A stretch of 64,000 bases of DNA, taken from Halomonas cerina. Its GTDB lineage: Bacteria; Pseudomonadota; Gammaproteobacteria; Pseudomonadales; Halomonadaceae. The first letter of the stretch is position 1. The number at the start of each line of letters is the position of its first letter. The translations under genes and the position numbers were made by a program. The notes beneath the pieces were generated by a model. The model was not told where the DNA came from. It did no database searches and saw only the letters and a program-made list of their open reading frames with translations. Positions 8,768 through 16,174 of this stretch are shown here, in pieces. Location of the stretch: the NCBI RefSeq assembly GCF_014192215.1, contig NZ_JACHXP010000010.1, positions 1 through 64,000 on the forward strand, read 5' to 3'.

Positions 8768-8821
8768 GCATAACGGGCCGGTTTGTGGAGCAGCAGCGGA
8801 ACAAACCGGTTCCGTTGATGC
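8768..8821 (-). repeat. attC-like site (integron cassette recombination site)
   Basis: Read on the minus strand the site starts GCATCAAC and ends GTTATGC, which pair except for one extra C. Inside, CCGGTTTGT and ACAAACCGG form a perfect nine-base stem, with unpaired bases on one arm as is typical of attC. It begins five bases after the stop of the small membrane protein gene (8827-9246), as expected for the 3' end of a cassette. The terminal GTTATGC differs at one position from the consensus GTTRRRY. Confidence 0.6.
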
Positions 8822-8826
8822 ATTAG

Positions 8827-9246
8827 TTAAGTGGATGTCAGGTGCCGAAATTCTCTCGGCTCCAGTTTTGTATCGGACAATATTTTGCGGCTAATGAGGT
8901 CTTTCCGAATTGCCAAAATCAATGCACCCAAAGCCTCTTCTTTTTCCTGGTGTGAAGCCTGCCTATCAGTGTGGACGGTGTCGATGAATGCGTATACCTT
9001 TCGGATTACGTCGTCTGGACAATACATCCAACATAAGTTGAGCTGATCTATAAAATGATTTTTAAGGTGTTTGCTTTCATCAGCTGTCCAGCTACTAACA
9101 TAGAACCCCTTTAATGATTTTATCAGCTCCTGATACCTATCTTCTTTCCGCTGATATTCCTCCCAATACCTCTTTCGTCGCTCGTTCACGAACCACGCGA
9201 CGACAGCTCCAGCTAAAGGAAGGAAAAACTTAAGGAACTCAATCAT
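8827..9246 (-). CDS. small membrane-anchored protein of unknown function (integron cassette)
   Basis: A 139-residue protein with one N-terminal transmembrane helix ('MIEFLKFFLPLAGAVVAWFV') followed by a charged helical region ('NERRKRYWEEYQRKEDRYQE') and a cytoplasmic helical domain. I do not recognise a function. AAGGAA lies about nine bases before the ATG. It is enclosed by two attC-like sites (9265-9323 upstream, 8768-8821 downstream), so it looks like a complete gene cassette of about 500 bases. Low GC supports acquisition. Confidence 0.7.
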   Translation of the reverse strand: MIEFLKFFLPLAGAVVAWFVNERRKRYWEEYQRKEDRYQELIKSLKGFYVSSWTADESKHLKNHFIDQLNLCWMYCPDDVIRKVYAFIDTVHTDRQASHQEKEEALGALILAIRKDLISRKILSDTKLEPREFRHLTST

Positions 9247-9264
9247 CAGATTTCAATTCCTTTC

Positions 9265-9323
9265 ACTTAACTGTTCAGCATTTATTCGCCGAGCGGAGCA
9301 TGGCGAATAAATGCCCATTGGAC
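9265..9323 (-). repeat. attC-like site (integron cassette recombination site)
   Basis: On the minus strand it begins GTCCAAT (one mismatch to RYYYAAC) and ends GTTAAGT (perfect GTTRRRY). Between them GCATTTATTCGCC and GGCGAATAAATGC form a perfect 13-base stem around an 11-base loop. The 59-base length is typical of attC. The start codon of the next gene lies 18 bases after the terminal GTTAAGT. It would be the attC of a preceding cassette now lost; 9324-9551 holds no intact gene. Confidence 0.65.
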
Positions 9324-9379
9324 TAAACCGCCCATCAGGCTGCTATACAGCTTCTATAGGGTATTGTATTTGCCGGAGT

Positions 9380-9401
9380 GCGACCTGATGCCTCAGGTCG
9401 C
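9380..9401. repeat. perfect hairpin
   Basis: GCGACCTGA and TCAGGTCGC form a nine-base perfect inverted repeat around a four-base loop, with no T-tract. It lies between the attC-like site and the 3' end of the group II intron. It could be the stem of a degraded attC or a hairpin of the type used as a target by some group II introns. Confidence 0.45.
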
Positions 9402-9591
9402 GCGGGCACAGATCTGGTGTGACGCGTTCGGGCAGTGATGTGAGTCATGATCCCCCTCTCCTCCGGACCCAATTTTCCCAACGTAGCGCGCCGATTGATC
9501 AAAATCCATCAACCCCGGCTTATTCATGAGGCAGGCCTGAAAACGAAGATAGTCGGGTAGACCGGGCGATCGCCCGACCCGGCCCCCCACA

Positions 9592-9624
9592 GATCCGGAC
9601 ATGCGCAATTAACGCATCCGGCTC
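9592..9624 (-). ncRNA. group II intron domain V
   Basis: A 33-base hairpin read on the minus strand as GAGCCGGATGCG, loop TTAA, TGCGCATGTCCGGATC. This is the conserved catalytic domain V shape with the asymmetric bulge expected near the middle of the 3' arm. It follows the reverse transcriptase gene by about 25 bases. Confidence 0.65.
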
Positions 9625-9649
9625 TTCAACCATCAGTTTCGCTGAAGGA

Positions 9650-10949
9650 TCAGCATTGGTGCACAATCCTCGCCTTGGGGAACGGCAGTACCTTGAAGAG
9701 TTGAAGCGCTTTCCGCCACACAATATTTGCCTTTTGGGATCGCCGGCTCAGCCATTTGATCCAACACCACTTCACCCGATGGCGAAACGTCTGTATGGAC
9801 CGCATGTTGCCGCGAATACCATAGTAGGCAACGTGGCCCTGGACCTTACGACTCAACTTCCTGTGCTGTTCCCGAATCGGCAAATGACGGTTCCACCGGC
9901 ACCACTGCGCGATGCGCTTGAGCCCACGCCGAAACCTATCTTTTCGCCGTCTTGCGCTTGATAACCAAGAGCCCGCGGCGTGACTTCCCCCAGTAGTGGG
10001 TGAAGCCCAGAAAGTCGAAGGTCTCGACACGCTGATCTCGATGCGGGCGGAACCTCACCAGACGGGTCTTGGTCGGGTGCAGGGTGAGACCGAAGCGCGC
10101 GAAGCGCTTGGGCAGCACCTCCAGCACCTTGCGGGCGTCGGCTTCGCTGCTGAACGCGAGCACGGCATCGTCGGCGAAACGTACCTCGAACGCGCGTCCG
10201 CGCAGGCGTGGCTTGACGTCTTCCTCAAACCACTCATCCAGCACGTAGTGGAGATAGACGTTCGCCAGCAACGGGGATATCACACCCCCTTGCGGGCTGC
10301 CTAACTCACCCTTCTGCTATTGCCCATCTTCCAGAACCCCGGCCTTGAGCCACTTGCCGATCAGGCGGAGGATCACACCGTCCTTCACTCGTTGCTGCAG
10401 AAAGTCACGCAGGTGCCGGTGGTCGATCGTGTCGAAGAAAGCCTGGATGTCCAGGTCGATGACCCAGCCACCTCCCATCGACGACAGGCCATCCCACACC
10501 GCCTTGATGGCCTGGTGCGCCGAGCGTCCCGGCCGAAAGCCGTACGAACAGTCCAGAAAGTCATGCTCGTAGAGGGGCTCCAGCAGGGACACCACGGCAC
10601 GTTGCAGGACCTTGTCTTCGAAGGTGGGAATGCCGATCGGCCGTGTGGTGCGCCCATCCCCCTTGGGGATATGGACACGCCGCACCGGCGGCGCCCGATA
10701 GCACCCGCTCTTGGCCGATTCCAGCAGACGCTGGATGTTGGCCTCGGAGTCGTTCGCGAAGTCGTCCGCCGTCTGGCCATCGATCCCGACGGCACCGTCG
10801 CGGCGGGTCATCAGGGTGGCCGTCTTCAACCACTGGGCGTCGATATGATGCGCCAGTGACGTGAAGGCACGCTGCGGGAAGCGCTCTGCCAGCGCTGCTA
10901 TCCGCACTTGTTTCGTGGACATGACCTCAGGTTCCTGAGCACCTGTCAT
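9650..10949 (-). pseudogene. group II intron reverse transcriptase/maturase (amber stop and frameshift)
   Basis: From ATG 10949 (GAGGG ribosome site) the protein shows RT motifs: 'IPKGDGRTTRPIGIPTFEDK', 'YGFRPGRSAHQAI', 'GGGWVIDLDIQAFFDTIDH', 'GVISPLLANVYLHYVLDEW' and the catalytic 'VRFADDAVLAFS'. The maturase tail ends '...FPKARIVHQC'. Two lesions break it. The first is an in-frame TAG at 10317-10319 between 'KAGVLEDGQ' and 'GSPQGGV', in the same frame. The second is a frameshift near 9940-9960, after 'LLVIKRKTAK', with the thumb/X domain continuing in another frame. No HNH endonuclease domain is seen. Confidence 0.85.
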
Positions 10950-11611
10950 GTTGCCCTCATGCGGTTCTGATGGTTGGCCACCCCTTCCCTCCACCGGGTC
11001 CCGTCGAGCCGGTTCTCCGCTTTCATGAGTACTATGGGTGGCTCCGACTCCCATTCCCCCATCTGGCCGGCTCGCTGCCCTTGCCGTGCCATACCTTCTG
11101 AGTGACTGTTGTTTCGCTCCCATCACCGCCGGTCACTACAGCGCTGGGCCAGGGAGCTTGGGGTCAGGTGGCTCCCGTACCTGGCGTTGTTGAATCGAAG
11201 GAGGGAAATGGGCCTCCCAGGTTCCTGGGAACCCCCTGTGTGAGCATGCCCTGCTCTAATGACCCCGGCGACCCTCTCTCACCAAGCCTGTTCGGTGAGT
11301 TCGTGTTGCCTTCCGCTATCCGCAGGGCGTCGGCGATCGCATGGTGAAAATTTCGGGGCTCAATGACACGGCCTACTCACTTGCTGCCTACGCTTCACAG
11401 CGGCGGTTACCCGACGCTGCGCAAGACTCGCTACCGGATGGCGGCTACCCTTGGCCGGGTGGGAATTGCACCCACTGGGGTTCATTTCACCCTTTCTGCA
11501 GGCACTGAGCCTGTTTCCGGGTGACCAGGCTTCGCCTGGCGCACGCGAATGGTATTCTCTAACGGAATCAGTCTGTTCCGGCAAGAACACGATTCCAAGA
11601 GGCCATTCGCC

Positions 11612-12991
11612 ATGGGTGAAAGCGTATCTCCCTGGACTCCCTCCTGCAACGGCTCTGTCAGCGTCCAGCTGAGTGGCCACGCCACGAGCAGTGATTCGGG
11701 CGCGTTACTGCTGCGCGAAGCCCTCGATCGCAGCGGCGTGATCGAGGCGCTGGAAGACCATCTGGTTGATCGACGCCATCCGCTGCGCATCCGTCACTCG
11801 CTGGCCAATCAGCTGCGAACCCTGGTGCTGCAGCGTGCGATGGGCTGGATCGACCTCAGCGATACCGACACGCTGCGCCGTGACCCGCTCTGGCAGTTGG
11901 CCTGCAGCGATGCGCGCGGGATGACACCCTTGGCCCAAGATCGGCCATCTCAAGCCACGCTGTCGCCGCTGCTGACCTGCCTGGGCCGCAACGACAACAT
12001 CGATGCCGTGCACGAGGGCCTGCTGCGACTGGTGGTCTGGCGTCTGACCTCGCTGAAGAATGGCGAACGCCCCGAGCAATTGACCTTGGACATCGATGGC
12101 TTGCCGATCGAGGTCCACGGCCACCAGGGCGGCTCGGCGTTTCATGGGCTTTATGGGGCACGTATCTACTCGCCGCTGATCGCCTCGCTGGCCGAGACCG
12201 GCGACATGGTCGGTGGCCTGCTGCGCGAGGGCAATGCCGGCCCAGCCGAGAATGCCGATACCTGGATCCCGCACTTGGTACGGCGGCTCAACGAGAGTAC
12301 CGGGGCCAGTGTCCGGGTGCGCATCGATGCGGGCTTCACCGACAACGACACGCTGGAGGCCCTGGAAGATCGCGGCATCGAGTACCTGGGACGGCTGCGC
12401 AGTCACTCGGGCCTCCAAAAGCTGGCGGCGCCGTACCTGAAGCGGCCGCGAGGTCGTCCACCCGAGCACCCTCGAGAATGGTGCCACGACCTTGAGTACC
12501 AAGCCGGTTCCTGGCCGGCGCCACGGCGTGTGGTGCTGGTGGTACAGGAACGCCCCGATGACCTGCTGCTGCATGCCTTCTTCCTGGTCACCAACCTCGG
12601 CAAATTCGACTGGCCGCCGGAGAGGGTCCTGGCGCTCTACCGCAAGCGCGGCAGCGCCGAAGCACACATGGGCGAGGTGAAGTCGGCGTTGGATGTGCAT
12701 CTCTCGTCGACCGATCGCGGCGCCTCCACCGTCCAGGACGTTATGGCCCGCAACGAGGTGAGCCTGCTGCTGAGCCTCTACGCCTATCAGGTTCTGCATG
12801 GGCTGAGGCGCCTGCTGGAGAGCCGGACGCTATAGGGTTGGAGCATGATGCGGATGCGCGAACAGGTGCTCAAGGTCGCGGCCACGCTGACGGTACACGC
12901 CCGGCGCATCACCGTGCACCTCGGCGATGCCGCCGACAAATGGTGGCCCACCTTGCTGAAGGGACTGCCTCGGCTGACGGCTCTGGTCTGA
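11612..12991 (+). pseudogene. IS1380-family transposase with in-frame amber stop
   Basis: The reading frame from ATG 11612 encodes an IS1380-type DDE transposase of 459 codons. Visible are 'LTLDIDGLPIEVHGHQGG' (first Asp), 'VRIDAGFTDNDTLEALEDR' (second Asp region) and 'YRKRGSAEAHMGEVKSAL' (Glu region). A TAG at 12833-12835 interrupts it after 'RRLLESRTL'. The same frame then continues with 'MRMREQVLKVAATLTVHARR' to 'GLPRLTALV' and a TGA at 12989. The loss of the last 52 residues probably inactivates it unless the stop is read through. I could not identify its terminal inverted repeats. Confidence 0.85.
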
Positions 12992-13304
12992 TCTTCGGCG
13001 TCACCACGTTCCATGCAGCAGGCAAGGCGACCACAGTGGAGGTCGACGGCCACGGCTGTGCCGGCGATCGACATTGATTTCTAAAAGCTATAAAAAGGCC
13101 GGCCAAAAGCCGAGTCGGGTATAGATCAACCGGCTACCAAACGGCCGCACGACGTTGAAGTGGGCCGATACCGGCAACCCCTTGGCTCAACACCCTCATT
13201 CGGCGCCCTGATGAATGAGGCGGATCAACGGGACGAGTGTCGCCATGGCCCGCGAGCGGGCCGGATCGCCGAGTTCGTTGTGGTCGTATGGCGTTACTTC
13301 ATGC
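12992..13304. other. intergenic, transposon-end DNA
   Basis: No gene is supported here. It should contain the right end of the IS1380-type element and the terminus of the IS91-type remnant. CCTCATTC and GAATGAGG form an inverted repeat near 13190-13220. I cannot place element boundaries from sequence alone. Confidence 0.4.
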
Positions 13305-13901
13305 TCAATAGCGTTGCGCCTTGTGGTTGGGTGGTCGGCCGCGTGTGAGTCGCCGGGGCGTGAGGGTCCCGATCACCCGCAGTGTCGGTTGCCCGCAGTG
13401 TCGGCAAGTGTAGGTTGGCTCCAAGTCGCCGACGGCAGTATCGGCATCCGGTGCCGTCTCGACGACCGCCAGCGCCAGGCGGATCTGTGCCAGGCGTCGT
13501 CGCCGGCAGCGATTGGCCAGAAAGCCGTAGTGACTGACCCGCATCAGCCCCTTGGGCAGGACATGGAGTAGGAAGCGGCGCACGAACTCCTCACCATCGA
13601 GGACGAGCTGTTTGTGTCGCTCGCGGTCGCGGTAGTCCTTGTAGCGCAGGGTCACCTGGTGGTCGCCCATGGCGAGGATCCGAGCGTTGCTGATGGCGAT
13701 CTGGCGCGTGTAGCGCGCCAGGTAGCGGACCACGGCGTGCGTGTGCTCGAGACAGTCCTTGCTGTAGACCACCCACTCGGTGGCCATCAGGGCGTTGAGT
13801 CGATCATCGACGTCACCGGCCCGCCTGATCCGGTGGAGGTCGCCGGCCTTGGCGGCCTGGCGCAGGGCACTGACCAGGTGGCCACGCAAGTGGCGCGACA
13901 A
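13305..13901 (-). pseudogene. IS91-family transposase, C-terminal fragment
   Basis: About 199 codons corresponding to the C-terminal half of an IS91-type (HUH, Y2) transposase. Signature segments are '[20 protein letters not shown]', 'VVRYLARYTRQIAISNARIL' with a catalytic-type tyrosine and 'DGEEFVRRFLLHVLPKGLMR'. A cysteine-bearing tail ('YTCRHCGQPTLRVIG') follows. The N-terminal zinc-binding and HUH part is missing. The coding homology stops at about 13901, exactly where the integron integrase fragment begins on the other strand, so a deletion or recombination joined the two. Confidence 0.8.
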
Positions 13902-14103
13902 ACACGCCATGCGAGCCGCTTCGCTGCCGGGCCCCGGCTCGTGTCACACCCTGCGACACAGCTTCGCCACCCAGTTGCTGAGCCAGGGCACGGATATCCG
14001 CACGGTACAGGAGTTACTCGGACACAAGAGCGTGGAAACCATCCAGATCTACACGCATGTGCTGGGCAAGGGCTTTGCCGGCGTGCGCAGTCCTCTAGGA
14101 AAA
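13902..14103 (+). pseudogene. integron integrase (IntI), C-terminal fragment
   Basis: Encodes the last ~66 residues of an IntI-type tyrosine recombinase, nearly identical to the C-terminus of the complete integrase at 27892-28857. It has '[13 protein letters not shown]' (HxxR) and '[20 protein letters not shown]' (His and nucleophile Tyr). The N-terminal three quarters are missing, replaced by IS91-type sequence. The normal stop TAA has become AAA at 14101-14103, so the frame runs on to 14250. About 130 bases of downstream sequence (14115-14230) also resemble the region after the complete integrase (28870-28985). Confidence 0.85.
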
Positions 14104-14337
14104 AGGAAAGTCAGAAACACCGGGCACGCTACCGCCCCTACCCTGCACGCCGCGGTGGCCTCTGCCATCCGTGCGGTAGTCCCTTCATTTCTTGTTGCTG
14201 CGTTACCCGGCCATCTTCAGCGGCCTTTGGACAAGCCTAAGCAGGTGTAACGGCGGAGGCAAAGCGCCCGTTGGCTAACGCCAGGAGAAGAGTGGCCGCC
14301 ACAGTCATCCCGCCTCAGGACCGAGCAGCCACCGGTG

Positions 14338-14594
14338 TTATTCCTCTCCCTCCTCCACCTCCAGTCGTCGGTGCCACTCGGCGATGCTCTCCTCAGGGTA
14401 GCCGGCGAAGCACTTGTCGTTTTCCCGCGCCTCGCCCGGAGCGTCTCGGCGCGCCCGCTCAGGTTGATGGCATAGCCGCCATCACCCGCCGTCTTGCAGC
14501 AGATGGAGCAGTAGCAGCGCTGGTAAGGATAAGGATGGAGCGAGTCGACGCTGAAGCGCACCGCGCCGCAGTGACAGGAACCCTCGAGCAGCAT
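14338..14594 (-). pseudogene. GFA (CENP-V/Mss4-fold) family protein, internally deleted
   Basis: The start 'MLLEGSCHCGAVRFSVDS' and the zinc-type cysteines 'CHCG' and 'CYCSICCKTAG' match the intact GFA protein at 33239-33718. After 'NLSGRAETL' roughly 70 codons are missing, and a shifted frame continues with 'EARENDKCFAGYPEESIAEW' to a TAA at 14338. So the central part, including the second zinc site, is deleted with loss of frame. Related to glutathione-dependent formaldehyde-activating-type folds, but non-functional here. Confidence 0.85.
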
Positions 14595-14845
14595 GTCGTC
14601 TCCTCCCGGCCGCGTGGCAACTTCCAGTCTAGGCGCTTTGCGAATCTGTCGGCGCACGTCGACTTGCCGAGACCCCCCATCACCTGCATCGACGGCAGGC
14701 TCAGACGTCCACCATCTGCCAGTTGCACAGCCCAGCCTGCTCCGGCGCGGCGGGAACGTGGTTGGCCGCACTGGTGGGAGCGACGTTTCGGTCATGGTCG
14801 GCATCACCAGGGGCAAGCCCAGCAGCATCAGTAGTGGCGATATCG

Positions 14846-15634
14846 TCATTGTGGCCACAGGCATCCCCTCTCTCGAGCATCGGGCAGTGGCCGAGTCGCC
14901 TGGTTCAGACGGTGCTCGCAGTCATGCAGGGCTTCCGGCCCGGTGATCGGCTCGCTGAGCCGACAACGGTCGGTTTCGATCAGTCCCACGTCGCTCAGCG
15001 CGATGGCACGCACGTTTTTCCGCCGCTCATCGGGTATCAGGAGTTGCATGTGCCCATCGATCAACGCGGGCTTCGACAGATCCAGCTCTGGCGAACCATA
15101 GGCATGGTTCGAAAAGCCGCTCAGCGCGTCGATCTCCACCAGACGCTCACCGCGACGTCGATAGACCCTCAGCACGCCGCCGATGTGGGGGGTCGTCACT
15201 GCGGCGATCTCCGCCTCACCGTTGCCGCTCAGGTCGGCGACGCCGACCGGGTTAAGCCAGCGGTTCGGCTGGCCGATGGGAGCCGACTGGGCCAGCATCT
15301 CGAGCTGGCGGTGGCCGAGGCCGACGAGCGCCAGTCGCGACCCGCTGTCACGGGCACTGATAATCACCAGCAAGGCCGGCGGCGACTGCTCTGTCAACTG
15401 CACGAGACGCGGCACAAGGTCCTCGAACACCTCATCGCTGGGCAGCTCCAACACCGCGTCTCGCCCGGCATCGGTGGTCGCGACCAGGCGCGCGTATTCA
15501 TGCGGCCGCCCCAGGGCGAAGTGCCCGTATCGCTCGACCGGCTCGGCATAGCGGGCAGTGACGATCCGCTCCGCCCAAGCGGCAGGCGCCAGCAGCACGA
15601 TCAGCGCACCTAGCGCGAGAAGGTAAGGATTCAT
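14846..15634 (-). CDS. exported protein with FG-GAP/VCBS-like repeats, function unknown
   Basis: From ATG 15634 (GGGGAG ribosome site) 262 residues are encoded. A clear signal peptide ('MNPYLLALGALIVLLAPAAW') is followed by beta-rich repeats with 'VGVADLSGNGEAEIAAVTTP', an FG-GAP/VCBS-type calcium-loop motif typical of beta-propeller proteins. Probably periplasmic. The 3' end may carry a frameshift: another frame overlapping the stop stays open to a TGA at 14701 and reads Asp/Asn-rich, whereas the annotated frame ends 'RERGCLWPQ'. I cannot decide between the two. Confidence 0.6.
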   Translation of the reverse strand: MNPYLLALGALIVLLAPAAWAERIVTARYAEPVERYGHFALGRPHEYARLVATTDAGRDAVLELPSDEVFEDLVPRLVQLTEQSPPALLVIISARDSGSRLALVGLGHRQLEMLAQSAPIGQPNRWLNPVGVADLSGNGEAEIAAVTTPHIGGVLRVYRRRGERLVEIDALSGFSNHAYGSPELDLSKPALIDGHMQLLIPDERRKNVRAIALSDVGLIETDRCRLSEPITGPEALHDCEHRLNQATRPLPDARERGCLWPQ

Positions 15635-16174
15635 CGTCCTGCTCCCCTGAGATGGGTGGCTACTGCGGACCGTGCCAGCCTGAACCATACTGCTCAGGCG
15701 CCTGATTCGTGAATATAGCGGGCCATTCGACTCATCCGATCGATCGTCGTGTCTCGACATGGGTGTCGCTCGCCATGATCGGTCGAGTCCGACAGACGCC
15801 TTCCGTGAATGGTGATCAAGGGACGCTGGATACGAGTGTGGTGGCTGGTCATCACGGTGTTGCTGTCGGCGGCGCTGGCATTGGAGGAAATGGGGTCTTT
15901 CCCTCATTGCTACTCCCCATCGTTCCTCGCCGAAACATCGGACCGGCCCTGAAGAGTGCTCCCTCGACGAGAGACGGCGGGCCCCGAGCCGGGACGTGGT
16001 GGATGCGCTAACGCTTATCCCCCCTACCAGTCATCCGGTTACGCCAGCCGCTTCCCAGTGAAATGCGATGAATCGAGAAAATGGGACCTTTTCCCGATTG
16101 TCTATCCCGGATGGCCGAACTCGCCTAGGGTGTAGGGAGAGGCAGGCAACCGGGGTATGACCGACGGAGCGCCG
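15635..16174. other. intergenic region upstream of the peptide ABC operon
   Basis: No firm gene. A 47-codon frame at 15809-15952 (+) has one hydrophobic stretch ('VWWLVITVLLSAALAL') but no ribosome site, so I do not call it. The region must carry promoters for the FG-GAP gene (minus) and for the ABC operon (plus), but no convincing -35/-10 pair could be picked by eye. Confidence 0.3.

Larger units (their letters stand above)
9552..11471 (-). mobile_element. group II intron (degenerate)
   Basis: The 5' end on the minus strand starts GTGCAATTCCCACCCGG near 11471, a typical intron start. About 520 bases of structured RNA precede the reverse transcriptase gene. A domain V-like hairpin lies at 9592-9624 (GAGCCGGATGCG with TTAA loop and CGCATGTCCGG), followed by a domain VI-like stem and the likely 3' end near 9552 (CTACCCGAC). 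The encoded maturase is broken, so the intron is probably immobile unless helped in trans. Ends are set by pattern and may be off by a few bases. Confidence 0.7.

Noticed and set aside
9490..9530. TTGAT...ATCAA near 9500 as an FNR/ANR box
   Set aside because: Spacing between the half sites is eight bases rather than four, and no promoter is evident.
14245..14285. TAACGGCGGAGGC...GCGCCCGTTGGCTAAC as an attC site
   Set aside because: The arms pair only partly and the outer cores do not match RYYYAAC/GTTRRRY; left as an unexplained inverted repeat.
15809..15952. 47-codon frame with a hydrophobic helix
   Set aside because: No ribosome site and no recognisable family; a chance open frame is as likely.
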